Below are positions 7,806 through 15,681 of a stretch of DNA of 25,380 nt, in pieces. The position numbers were made by a program, and so were the translations under genes. The stretch is taken from contig NZ_JAJFCK010000035.1 of the NCBI RefSeq assembly GCF_020709055.1, positions 1 through 25,380 on the forward strand. The letters run 5' to 3'. The first letter of the stretch is position 1; every line of letters begins with the position of its first letter. The notes under the pieces are model-generated. The model was not told where the DNA came from, did no database searches, and worked only from the letters and a program-made list of their open reading frames with translations. The stretch comes from Ruminococcus callidus (lineage in GTDB: Bacteria > Bacillota > Clostridia > Oscillospirales > Ruminococcaceae).

Positions 7806-7856
7806 AAAAAAACGATAGCCCCGACCTACCGTTTTATTTTACCCTATCGTTTTTTT
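7806..7856. terminator. Hairpin with A/T flanks (terminator-like)
   Basis: AAAAAACGATAG (7806-7817) pairs with CTATCGTTTTTT (7844-7855). The A and T runs allow termination on both strands. Confidence 0.6.
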
Positions 7857-7872
7857 ATTGTTTCAAAAATGC

Positions 7873-7911
7873 AAACAGCCTGCCAGGAAAACGCTCCACA
7901 GCAGGCTGTTT
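7873..7911. terminator. Hairpin terminator
   Basis: An 11-bp stem (7873-7883 AAACAGCCTGC with 7901-7911 GCAGGCTGTTT) is followed by TT. Confidence 0.6.
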
Positions 7912-7923
7912 TTACTTGATAAA

Positions 7924-7948
7924 GCCGAAAAAAGCACGTATTTTCGGC
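7924..7948. terminator. Hairpin, related to the one next to the right-hand core
   Basis: GCCGAAAA (7924-7931) pairs with TTTTCGGC (7941-7948). The stem and its ACGT-containing loop resemble the hairpin at 25236-25270 beside the right copy of the tRNA core. Confidence 0.55.
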
Positions 7949-7965
7949 ATTTTTCCAAAAAGAAA

Positions 7966-7996
7966 GCACTGCACAATTGTATCATTTGTGCAGTGC
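7966..7996 (-). terminator. Terminator downstream of the tRNA 3' end
   Basis: A perfect 11-bp stem (GCACTGCACAA / TTGTGCAGTGC) is followed on the minus strand by TTTCTTTTT. It lies 5 bp past the CCA end of the tRNA core, as expected for the original tRNA terminator. Confidence 0.7.
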
Positions 7997-8001
7997 AGTT
8001 A

Positions 8002-8046
8002 TGGTTGCGGGAGCCAGATTTGAACTGACGACCTTCGGGTTATGAG
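8002..8046 (-). repeat. Left attachment site: 45-bp tRNA 3' fragment
   Basis: Read on the minus strand this is the 3' half of a tRNA: anticodon loop CTCATAA (CAU, Met), CCCGA stem, T-arm GTCAG-TTCAAAT-CTGGC, acceptor TCCCGCA, then A and an encoded CCA. GCA before ACCA at the 3' end, with A at position 72, together with the CCC anticodon stem, suggests initiator tRNA-fMet. The identical 45 bp recur at 25278-25322. The sequence to the right does not continue as a tRNA 5' half, as expected for an element-internal flank. Confidence 0.9.
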
Positions 8047-8442
8047 GGATTTATTTCACATTTTCGATACATTTCAGACATACGCAAATCGTACGATAAT
8101 GGCGATATTGCGTTATTTTTTTATTTTGACGTTCGTCAGCTTACGCACTGCGTACAGTATATTGGGGTCAGTTTTGGGGTCAAAATTAATCCATCTATTT
8201 GATTTGCCAACATTCAATTTCACTTTACAGAGAGCCGTGTAAGTTCTTCGATAGAGTATGCCACATAATCAAATTACAATCTATGTCGCATGTATAAAAC
8301 GTTTTCCTTCTTTTTATTTAAGTGATCAAGTATTATAAAAGCTTCTAAATAAAAGATCTTCATCAGTATGGAAATAAATAGAACCCGATTGTATTGTATT
8401 CGACTTTAAATAACTGTAGCATTGAGTGCAAACTTTTTCTAA
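8047..8442. other. Left element end without genes
   Basis: No convincing ORF with a ribosome site. It holds the left TTGGGGTCA repeats (8162-8182) and a spacer that ends at the stop codon of the small protein at 8443. No clear terminator hairpin is visible after that gene. Confidence 0.6.
8162..8182 (+). repeat. Left pair of TTGGGGTCA repeats (possible integrase arm sites)
   Basis: TTGGGGTCA occurs at 8162-8170 and 8174-8182, 12 bp apart, about 115 bp inside the left core. The same pair in the same orientation occurs inside the right end. Placement and orientation fit arm-type sites of a tyrosine integrase. Confidence 0.6.
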
Positions 8443-8769
8443 TTATTTTTTCTCTGAATGATCACTCATCATATATGCTTGAAAATTTTCTTGGCTATCA
8501 ATTTGAGTGGGTAATTCTGTTTTCAGCCTTGTACAGATATCTGTAGTTAATTCATGTATTGCATTATAGATTCGTTCATCATCTTTATTCAATTGAGAGG
8601 GATTATTGAACTCAATTTCTGAATAATCTTTTCCATTAGCAAAAAATGCCTCATAAAAAGATTTTACATCTAATTGCCTAGTTAATTTGTTAATTTCAAA
8701 TATATTGGTATTGTTTTCCTTGAAAATGTATTTTTCATCAAGTACTTGAAATTCTATTATTCTTTTCAT
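8443..8769 (-). CDS. Small hypothetical partner of the PHP-ATPase
   Basis: 108 residues, acidic and hydrophilic, with no membrane helix and no motif I recognise. It starts at ATG 8769 with an AAGGTGG site and overlaps the 3' end of the PHP-ATPase gene by 32 bp in another frame, so the two are almost certainly co-transcribed and translationally linked. In two-gene defence or toxin modules such a small protein is often a regulator, inhibitor or subunit of the large enzyme; that role here is inferred only from position. Confidence 0.75.
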   Translation of the reverse strand: MKRIIEFQVLDEKYIFKENNTNIFEINKLTRQLDVKSFYEAFFANGKDYSEIEFNNPSQLNKDDERIYNAIHELTTDICTRLKTELPTQIDSQENFQAYMMSDHSEKK

Positions 8770-11137
8770 ATCGTTTCCACCTTCTTTGTAATGTTTCTAA
8801 TCCACCTTCAATATGTGTAGAGATAATATCTAACATACTGTAATTATCATCGTAATATTCTAATGCACCCGATTGAACAACAAAAGTCCCATCGCTATCC
8901 CGACCCAAATACACAACATTATCTACATCAAGGTTAACAATAAACTGTGGATTATGAGTTACAATAATAACTTGCCGGCGTTCTCCCATAGTTTTAAAGC
9001 GGTCGAGCAAGTATTCTCGAATAGACTTTTGGGATATATTGTCTTCTGGTTGATCAATAATATAAATGCCATTCTTATCACTTGCATAAGAAAGAATATC
9101 AAAGTATATTTTTGCATTTAAACCAGCTGATAATTCATCCGTTTTATCGTGACCAGATTCTGTAATAGTAAATTTAGGCTTAAAATCCTCATCAAGCATT
9201 TCAGAAATTTTTTTCTTAAGCTCATCTAACGCTCCAACTTCAGGTCCGTCGTATCTTAACAAAGCATCTGTCAATTCTTCTTGAGTCATGTCAAGGATAG
9301 GTATTTTAGTATCTTTTTTTAGTGCATTTTCAAAAAGTGACCAAATATATTCTGGCGTAATTTGAAGAATGTTTAGTCTACTATGGAATTCGTAATTGTA
9401 AATATTATAGGTCTGCAATTGAATATTAATTGGTTCAAATTCAATGACTGGACGAGTATTGTTCTGTAGTCTGATAATAATATCAATAATATTATCTTCA
9501 GCCTTTTTTATTGCTTCTTTGTAGGAAGAAAGTTTTTTGTGTGCATCTGATGTAGCTCTATTATATTTTGCTTTGAATTCCGATAAGACTGTTTGAAAAA
9601 TTCCAATGACTTGGTTCTCGTTGTCAACACTTGATTTTCTCAAAATAAAGCGTCTAACTACAATGGACAACTTCTTCTCAATAGCCTTTAATTCTTCTTT
9701 ATCCTCAGGTGTTACAGTTGGATTTTCAGAAATTGTGTGCAATTCTTCAATTATTCTTTTTATAGACGAAATAACATTTCCTAAATTTTGTGTTTTCTTG
9801 CTATCTTTACTAATTTGACCAACAAAAACTAGGCTTTCAACATTTTTATCATCAAGTTTTTCCAATTCCACTCTGCCAAGATTACATATTAACGAGTCAA
9901 TCTCATATTTTTCTTGCAAATACCGATACACTTTGTCTAATTGACGTTGAACTTGCTCACGATAAGGCGAAGGATCAATGGCAGGAGGATAAAAATCTTT
10001 AAGAAACTCATCCGATTTTATAGGATCATCTTCAAACTTTTTTCTTACTTCTCCTTGCATATCAAATCCAAATATCATATCTTGGGTAATTTCAGATTGA
10101 ACAACAATATTATTTGCTTTGAGATACTTATCATAGCTACTAACTAAGCTTGCTTTTATTCCACCTTTTTGTCTTTTGCAATAACGTGTTAATTTGTGTA
10201 ACAATAATGATTTCCCAATGGAATTATCACCTATTATTACATTTATTCCTCTCGAAAGTGGTATTGTATATTGTTTGTTTGATATAGTAAGATTTATTTC
10301 TGAAAGATACGATTCAGCTACATTAAAAAAGCTATTCACTCTTTTTATCCTTCTATGATCCGTAATTGCCATAACTAGCCCTTTAAAAGTAGGCAAGCAC
10401 TTTACAAATGAATACACAAATTCAGAAGAATCAGATGACGTTTCCTTGGGATATACTCTCCAATCGTGACAATCAGAACCTGTGATAAAACGAATGTTTT
10501 CTTCTAGATTTTCCTTAAAAAGAAACGCCTTATTAAACACCTCATTTCGTCTGTTTTTAAACTCAAAAGCTTCAAAATAGTCAGTTTCTATAAATTCTTC
10601 AAATCGCAATTGCCCTACACTGTTAGCATCGCTTTTCTTAGTTTTTTGACTAGTGATTGTATTCTTTTGATGTGCAATTAATACTGTGTCAATCTTAATA
10701 TCTCGCAAAATTGATAGAAAAGTTTCTTCCGAGTATGCCATGCCTCTATCATACTTTGGATTTCCAGATGAATCATTAAGAATATTGCTAATGTTTTTTA
10801 TTTTTTCATCATCGGAATCATCAAAAATAGCGATAACATGAACAACAACTGATTTAAGGTCTCCTTCAAATTCAACTGAGAATTCAATTCCAGGAAACAC
10901 CTTGACAATAGAGCATCCCTCTATTTGTTCGTAAGATTTTAACGAGCGATATATATCATAATTAAATGCATCATGATCTGTTATCGCACATATCTGAACT
11001 CCATTCTCATTTAGTTTCTGAATAAGTATATTTAAATTATCTATGGTGTTAAATGCGACTTTTCTCCCATCTTTACTACAAGAATAGCATGAATGGATAT
11101 GCAAATCGAGTTTATATCCTGAATCAACTATTTTCAT
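8738..11137 (-). CDS. PHP-domain phosphoesterase fused to an SMC/ABC-like ATPase (TrlF-like)
   Basis: 799 residues from ATG 11137, which follows a GGAGGA site; a longer frame lacks one. Residues 1-250 form a PHP metal-dependent phosphoesterase: DLHIHS (His13, His15), ITDHD (Asp54, His55), GIEF (Glu85), His100, His156 and GSDCHD (Asp222, His224), so all usual metal ligands seem present. The second half is an SMC-like ATPase: Walker A GDNSIGKS (303-310), a helical, probably coiled-coil insertion (about 390-560), signature LSAGLN (669-674), Walker B YIIDQPED (692-698) and switch His728. This architecture matches what I know as the TrlF family, often found on mobile elements. A nucleic-acid-directed defence role is plausible but inferred. 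The gene has its own promoter and is AT-rich compared with the right end of the element. Confidence 0.88.
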   Translation of the reverse strand: MKIVDSGYKLDLHIHSCYSCSKDGRKVAFNTIDNLNILIQKLNENGVQICAITDHDAFNYDIYRSLKSYEQIEGCSIVKVFPGIEFSVEFEGDLKSVVVHVIAIFDDSDDEKIKNISNILNDSSGNPKYDRGMAYSEETFLSILRDIKIDTVLIAHQKNTITSQKTKKSDANSVGQLRFEEFIETDYFEAFEFKNRRNEVFNKAFLFKENLEENIRFITGSDCHDWRVYPKETSSDSSEFVYSFVKCLPTFKGLVMAITDHRRIKRVNSFFNVAESYLSEINLTISNKQYTIPLSRGINVIIGDNSIGKSLLLHKLTRYCKRQKGGIKASLVSSYDKYLKANNIVVQSEITQDMIFGFDMQGEVRKKFEDDPIKSDEFLKDFYPPAIDPSPYREQVQRQLDKVYRYLQEKYEIDSLICNLGRVELEKLDDKNVESLVFVGQISKDSKKTQNLGNVISSIKRIIEELHTISENPTVTPEDKEELKAIEKKLSIVVRRFILRKSSVDNENQVIGIFQTVLSEFKAKYNRATSDAHKKLSSYKEAIKKAEDNIIDIIIRLQNNTRPVIEFEPINIQLQTYNIYNYEFHSRLNILQITPEYIWSLFENALKKDTKIPILDMTQEELTDALLRYDGPEVGALDELKKKISEMLDEDFKPKFTITESGHDKTDELSAGLNAKIYFDILSYASDKNGIYIIDQPEDNISQKSIREYLLDRFKTMGERRQVIIVTHNPQFIVNLDVDNVVYLGRDSDGTFVVQSGALEYYDDNYSMLDIISTHIEGGLETLQRRWKRYEKNNRISST

Positions 11138-11260
11138 ATTTTTCCTCCGTTTACTCTCTATCAAATTTCTTGCATAAAGTATCACATATTCTTATTATTG
11201 CATTTATCGTTAATTCGTATATAAACATTTTTACAATCAGACTGCACTAGCAGTCATTGA

Positions 11261-11294
11261 AGATGTGAAAATCTATAATAATTATATCACATCT
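11261..11294. promoter_or_regulatory. Inverted repeat over the PHP-ATPase promoter (operator candidate)
   Basis: AGATGTGA (11261-11268) and TCACATCT (11287-11294) form perfect 8-bp arms 18 bp apart. One arm lies in the promoter spacer, the other just past the predicted start, bracketing the -10 box. This geometry suits a repressor. Confidence 0.5.
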
Positions 11295-11309
11295 AAAAAT
11301 AATTTTCAA
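11281..11309 (-). promoter_or_regulatory. Promoter of the PHP-ATPase pair
   Basis: On the minus strand: TTGAAA (11309-11304), 17-bp spacer, TATAAT (11286-11281). Confidence 0.8.
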
Positions 11310-11367
11310 GAGTTTTCACAAAATAAAATATAATTATCATCAAGAAAGCCAAATGTATATATAAAAT

Positions 11368-11393
11368 GAGGAGCAGGATATATCCTGCTCCTC
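11368..11393 (-). terminator. Terminator of the six-gene operon
   Basis: A perfect 26-bp palindrome with arms GAGGAGCAGGATA / TATCCTGCTCCTC is followed on the minus strand by ATTTTAT. It lies 36 bp after the last gene of the operon. The stem core (GGAGCAGGA) recurs in the terminator behind the integrase. Confidence 0.8.
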
Positions 11394-11429
11394 AAGTCAT
11401 TTTCTGATTATTCCCCATGGATTCCTCAG

Positions 11430-11642
11430 TTATCCCAATTTGTTCTCAAATTTCTCGCAACGCATACCAGCGCCCTTTTGCAGGTTCCATTTCAAGCAAA
11501 GACATTTTGCAGTAGTTTCAAACTTCCAAATTCCGTGCTTTGCGTCTTGTGGTCTGATATACTGATTTGTTAAGTCGTACCAATATTTACAGAATGCACA
11601 GCGTTGATTTTTATTTCCATCCAACTTAAAGGCTGCCATCAT
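11430..11642 (-). CDS. Cys-rich mini-protein, last gene of the operon
   Basis: 70 residues with five Cys: C15 and C18 (CxxC), C47 and C49 (CxC) and C62. The pattern suggests a small metal-binding or treble-clef-like fold, but I do not recognise the family. The start (ATG 11642, with ATG 11639 as alternative) is 3 bp after the stop of the glycine-zipper gene, and its AGGGGATGG ribosome site lies inside that gene. Translation of the two is therefore coupled. Its conserved place at the operon end suggests a partner or inhibitor of the upstream protein; this is inference. Confidence 0.75.
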   Translation of the reverse strand: MMAAFKLDGNKNQRCAFCKYWYDLTNQYIRPQDAKHGIWKFETTAKCLCLKWNLQKGAGMRCEKFENKLG

Positions 11643-11645
11643 AAT

Positions 11646-12743
11646 TTACCATCCCCTAAAAAAGCTTTTCACTTTATTGAAAACATTCCTTGCTCCATTT
11701 GCTACTCTAGATACAACAGATTTTGCAGCTGAACCAACTCTTTTAGCAGTCTCGATGATTTTAGAGCCGACTTTTGTGCCTGCCATTTTTCCAACGACAC
11801 CGCCTGCAAAATGCCCCACTGCAGCACCAATTGGACCAAATACTGCACCAATTGTTGTTCCTATTTTTTTGCCGATCTTAGAGCCGATATTAATTGCCTT
11901 AGACTTTATAATTGCAGCAACTGTAGCAACACTTATATTCTGCATTTCCTTTAAACCATCGGCAATTCCAATTTCTCCGCTTGCAACTCTTCCAAGTGTT
12001 TTTACATTTTCAATGGCTACACCAGCAATAAGTGCACGGCTCTCAGTATCGGATCCATCCACAGGAAAAACATTATTTCCGTTCGCTATTTCCATTGCAC
12101 CAGCTGTTGCAATCTTCAAGCCAGAACTTGCTCCGTTTATGATCGACTCACTGATAAGAGCCTTATCCGTCAAAACAGTCTTCAATCCATATTCCATGGT
12201 TTTCTCATATAAATCACTTGCTGTAGTTCTTAATGCCGTATCTCCAGCCTGACGAACGGTCTCAGTAACAAGATCTTTCATCTTGTACTTATTCCACATT
12301 TCGTCATTCCACTCTTCTGAATCTATGACTTCGACATCTACTATTTCCTGCTGTTCGTCCGAATCGACATATTGATTTGAAACAGACGTTAAGGCAGAAT
12401 GTGCTTCTGTCAGTTCATAAGCCTGTTGCCCAACAGACTGCTGCGAGGATATTTCCTCCTGAAACCACGCCTCAACAGATTTTCCAGAGTTCATAGCATT
12501 GTGCATAGAATCCATAGTCTTATCATGAATTTGGATTGTGCTGATGATTTCATTTGAAATTGTCGATATTTCCTCTGGGCTTTTATCAGGCAGACATTCC
12601 ATAAGGTAGCTGTTCAGCCATTCTTCAACTGTACAGTTATCTTTCTTTCCAATATAATCACTTATCGAATCCTTCAGAATATCTGCAAACTGCTGTGCTT
12701 TATCTTGAGGAAAATTTTCACTTATAAATTTCTCTGTATTCAT
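11646..12743 (-). CDS. Glycine-zipper protein, possible membrane-active component
   Basis: 365 residues from ATG 12743 (AGGAAG site; an ATG at 12767 lies inside the preceding gene). Residues 1-160 are acidic and helical. The middle is Ala/Thr-rich. Residues about 286-328 form a glycine zipper (IGSKIGKKIGTTIGAVFG, then GPIGAAVGHFAGGVVGKMAG), followed by a very basic C-terminal tail ending KVKSFFRGW. Glycine zippers of this kind insert into or oligomerise at membranes. The protein has no signal peptide. It could be a pore-forming effector or a membrane anchor of the complex encoded by the operon. I do not recognise a named family. Confidence 0.8.
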   Translation of the reverse strand: MNTEKFISENFPQDKAQQFADILKDSISDYIGKKDNCTVEEWLNSYLMECLPDKSPEEISTISNEIISTIQIHDKTMDSMHNAMNSGKSVEAWFQEEISSQQSVGQQAYELTEAHSALTSVSNQYVDSDEQQEIVDVEVIDSEEWNDEMWNKYKMKDLVTETVRQAGDTALRTTASDLYEKTMEYGLKTVLTDKALISESIINGASSGLKIATAGAMEIANGNNVFPVDGSDTESRALIAGVAIENVKTLGRVASGEIGIADGLKEMQNISVATVAAIIKSKAINIGSKIGKKIGTTIGAVFGPIGAAVGHFAGGVVGKMAGTKVGSKIIETAKRVGSAAKSVVSRVANGARNVFNKVKSFFRGW

Positions 12744-12753
12744 TGTTTTCTTC

Positions 12754-14232
12754 CTATGCAGACGCATTCTTGAATTTGCGAGTTTCGTACTCTTTTGATA
12801 GTTTGTTCAGTGACTCCTTCATGATTTCCGAAAGAGAATGTGTGTTGTTAATTGATGAAATAATGTAATCGGTCGAAAGACTTGTTTTGTCATCAGCAAA
12901 AGTATTTTCAACTGCATCTTTCACAACACCTTCAATATCGGCACCACTGTAACCCTCGGTTTTACTAACAAGCATATCAAGATCAATGTTACTCAAATCT
13001 GACTTACGTCGTTTGGCAATATGTATTTCAAAGATCTTTTTCCGTTCTTTTCTATTCGGAAGTCCTACATAAAAGATCTCATCAAATCTTCCTTTTCGCA
13101 TCAATTCAGGCGGCAGTTTTGTAATATCATTTGCAGTTGCAATTACAAAGGCTGGGCTTGTCTTCTCTTGCATCCAAGTTAAAAAAGTTCCAAATAATCG
13201 AACTGTAACTTCACTCCCAGAGCCATCAATTCCTGCAAATGCTTTTTCAAGCTCATCAATCCAAAGTACACACGGTGAAATGGCCTCTGCAAGCGATATC
13301 GCCTTACGCATATTTTCTTCAGACTCACCAACATATTTCCCCATGATTTTACCCATATCGAGTCTCAATAACGGTACTTCAAAAAGTTGTGCAGTTACTT
13401 TTGCGGCAAGAGATTTTCCACAACCTGGTACACCAGCAATGAGTACACCTTTAGGCATATCCACGCCAAAATCCATTGCTTTATTTATCGACTTATAAAC
13501 CTTGGCCTTTCTTCTAAGCCATGTTTTCAAGCTTTCAAGTCCGCCGATATCGTCGGGACGTTCTTTCAACGGAATCATTTCCAGTATGCCGGATTTCATA
13601 ATCATTTGCTGCTTCTGTTCAAAAATCAAATTTAAGTCCTGTCTTGTAAACATACCATTTTGAGCAAGTGCCGTAGCTAGCAGACTTTCTATTTCAAACT
13701 CTGTAAGTCCTTTGAAGGAAATAGACATTTCCTCCAGCAAACTATCTGAAATTGGTGAATCCTGTTCTTCTGAAAAACGACCTATCTGCTTTTTAATTTC
13801 ATCCTGTGTTGGATATTCCAGTTCCACAATTGTAATGAATTTTTCAAGTTCTTTCGGAATTTTTACGATCGAAGAGACAATTACTATAACAGTATCCAGA
13901 CCTTGAGAAATCTGCAACGCAACGTCTTTCAGCAATGCTGTTACTTCTTGTTCTTCCAAAAAACCGATTGCATCTTTCAATACAAGAAACTTTCTGTCAA
14001 GTTCATTATCGCTGTCAAGCAGACGAAGTGTCTCTACAAGGTTCTTGCCCTTTATCAAAGGCTGCTTTGTACGGAAATCAACAAAGCCCTTTGCTCCGTT
14101 CCATTCGAGTCCTTCTCGACCGCCCATGACTTCTTTAATTATTGCATCAGTTTTTATTTCTTCAAAAGAATTGATAAAAATAATCGGGTAGCCCGCATCT
14201 ACATATTTTATTAACTGTTCTTTTAACTTCAT
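12754..14232 (-). CDS. AAA ATPase of the Ycf46/SpoVK-like class
   Basis: 492 residues. The first 210 look like a degenerate P-loop-like domain without a Walker A motif, as in Ycf46 proteins. The AAA module follows: Walker A GVPGCGKS (267-274), pore-loop region MGKYVGES (297-304), Walker B VLWIDE (322-327), sensor Asn368 in IATAND, and Arg residues in MRKGRFDEIF (arginine fingers, near 379-382). The C-terminal lid has the SGADIEGVV motif. Such ATPases remodel or unfold protein partners as hexamers. The start has an AAAGG site. The gene lies 21 bp after the preceding one and 10 bp before the glycine-zipper gene, so it is the motor of this operon. Its substrate is unknown; the two RYY-domain proteins or the zipper protein are candidates. 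Confidence 0.92.
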   Translation of the reverse strand: MKLKEQLIKYVDAGYPIIFINSFEEIKTDAIIKEVMGGREGLEWNGAKGFVDFRTKQPLIKGKNLVETLRLLDSDNELDRKFLVLKDAIGFLEEQEVTALLKDVALQISQGLDTVIVIVSSIVKIPKELEKFITIVELEYPTQDEIKKQIGRFSEEQDSPISDSLLEEMSISFKGLTEFEIESLLATALAQNGMFTRQDLNLIFEQKQQMIMKSGILEMIPLKERPDDIGGLESLKTWLRRKAKVYKSINKAMDFGVDMPKGVLIAGVPGCGKSLAAKVTAQLFEVPLLRLDMGKIMGKYVGESEENMRKAISLAEAISPCVLWIDELEKAFAGIDGSGSEVTVRLFGTFLTWMQEKTSPAFVIATANDITKLPPELMRKGRFDEIFYVGLPNRKERKKIFEIHIAKRRKSDLSNIDLDMLVSKTEGYSGADIEGVVKDAVENTFADDKTSLSTDYIISSINNTHSLSEIMKESLNKLSKEYETRKFKNASA

Positions 14233-14253
14233 GCTATACCTTTCTGATTTTCA

Positions 14254-15660
14254 TTAGCACATATGCTTTCTTACGTTTTTTTCTATTTCTTCTAGACATA
14301 AGATATAGAAGGCATTGAGATATTTTACGCATTTACTTGCATATTCTCTTATTTCTTGCTCCAAAGCCTCGCCGTTCTGTTTGTATACTGTTTCTATGTC
14401 ATTGACCATTTCACTTATGATTTCAAAATCCGGATGACCACAATAATAAGTTGTAACATTCTTATTCATACCGCCAAATAACCCTTGAACATATTCCAAG
14501 CTGGTGTGGGATTGTATGTCGGCGTAATTTTCAATATAATCGTAAATAGAGTATCCGTCTCCATATCTAACTACATTATAACTTAATCTATCAATAAGTC
14601 CTTGATAGTCTATTAGCACATCATCAGGTACATCTTCATCCACTTTATCCACTACCTTATCTAAAGCATCTTCGATATCATCGTCTAAGCACACTCCTAT
14701 TTTTTCCAATTCTTCAGCTAAAATTCCCAAATTTTCTTGTATACTTAAAAGAGAATCATTGTAATAATTCCCTTCGGAATCTCCAAAAGCACTATATTTT
14801 ATTAAAATATTCGCATTTTCCTCAGATGCCTCTTGAACCACCTTGCTCCGATTATCATATTTTTCTTGTATATGCTGTCTTATAGTTTCTACCAATTCAT
14901 TTCTTGAGGTAATATGCGTTCCATAAGAAGAATAGCTACCGGTTCCAAGTGAAAGTGATGATATAGAATAATACAAACTAATTGAAGGTACCTTTATTAA
15001 TTTTTTCTTATATTCAGCTATTAAATTTAGAGCACTCTCATAGTCGATTTTTTCTTCTTTTTCTGATTCATCCTCACATATTTTTTCTGCCAGTTCAGGA
15101 CTAAGTTCATCTGAAAAAAGCACATTTTTAAATCTAACATTCAATGTATCCAAATTTACCGATTCAATCTGACGCAATTTCACTTTAGGATTTTCAAGAC
15201 CGATATAGATTTTATTTTGTACAGAAAGAGGGACTTCGAATTCAGATTGACAAAGATATATTGTTTCTTTTCCATCGTCAAGTATATCGTATAATTCATC
15301 TTGATTGAATGCAACACAATCCACATTATCAATTATCTCTTCGTCATCCGTAATTTGACGAAGCAGCATAAGCTTTTCATTGCGTCTTTGGATCTCTTCT
15401 AAATCAATTTCCTCAGTTTTCACATCGTCTGAAACGCCAAGAATTGACATCAGTTTTTGATTCAAATCTGTTTCATCAGTGGATAAAGCCCTGACAGCCA
15501 TAGCCTCATTGTCATAATAACGATCCTCTAACCAAGTCACAAGCTTACCATTCGTAAGGTACCCAAGGACACTACTAAGATCAAAATTTTCTCTCAGTTC
15601 TTCAATTGTCCTTACATCTGTTCCGTTCATCTGTAACGGAAATCTTATCTTTTTTGCCAT
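14254..15660 (-). CDS. RYY-domain protein 2, paralogue of the Sel1 protein N-terminus
   Basis: 468 residues from ATG 15660 (GAGGTG site). The first 190 or so are homologous to the start of the upstream Sel1 protein: MAKKIRFPL, then DVRTIEELRENFDL, VLGY..NGKLV.WL.DRYY, RRNEK, and VAFNQDEL.DILD.G.E.IYLCQ..FEVPL. I name the domain provisionally after its DRYY motif; no described function is known to me. The rest has no Sel1 repeats. It is acidic, helical and rich in Asp/Glu (for example VDKVDEDVPDDVL), with a Cys/Tyr-rich C-terminal part. The 21-bp gap to each neighbour places it firmly in the operon. It may be an alternative adaptor or sensor for the AAA ATPase. Confidence 0.82.
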   Translation of the reverse strand: MAKKIRFPLQMNGTDVRTIEELRENFDLSSVLGYLTNGKLVTWLEDRYYDNEAMAVRALSTDETDLNQKLMSILGVSDDVKTEEIDLEEIQRRNEKLMLLRQITDDEEIIDNVDCVAFNQDELYDILDDGKETIYLCQSEFEVPLSVQNKIYIGLENPKVKLRQIESVNLDTLNVRFKNVLFSDELSPELAEKICEDESEKEEKIDYESALNLIAEYKKKLIKVPSISLYYSISSLSLGTGSYSSYGTHITSRNELVETIRQHIQEKYDNRSKVVQEASEENANILIKYSAFGDSEGNYYNDSLLSIQENLGILAEELEKIGVCLDDDIEDALDKVVDKVDEDVPDDVLIDYQGLIDRLSYNVVRYGDGYSIYDYIENYADIQSHTSLEYVQGLFGGMNKNVTTYYCGHPDFEIISEMVNDIETVYKQNGEALEQEIREYASKCVKYLNAFYILCLEEIEKNVRKHMC

Positions 15661-15681
15661 GCTATATTTCACCTCGAATAA

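Larger units (their letters stand above)
11138..11367. other. Leader and regulatory region of the PHP-ATPase gene
   Basis: Contains the promoter at 11281-11309, a leader of about 137 nt, a small GACTGC/GCAGTC hairpin (11240-11255) and an inverted repeat over the promoter. No gene seen. Confidence 0.6.

Noticed and set aside
7754..8023. Rightward frame of 89 codons after the kinase gene
   Set aside because: It is made of hairpin terminators and the tRNA fragment.
8002..8046. A complete tRNA gene at either core
   Set aside because: Only the 3' half from the anticodon loop is present at both sites; no acceptor 5' strand or D-arm can be found.
11677..12252. Rightward frame of 191 codons opposite the glycine-zipper gene
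   Set aside because: It is long only because the other strand is Gly/Ala-rich; it has no ribosome site and lies within a tightly coupled operon.
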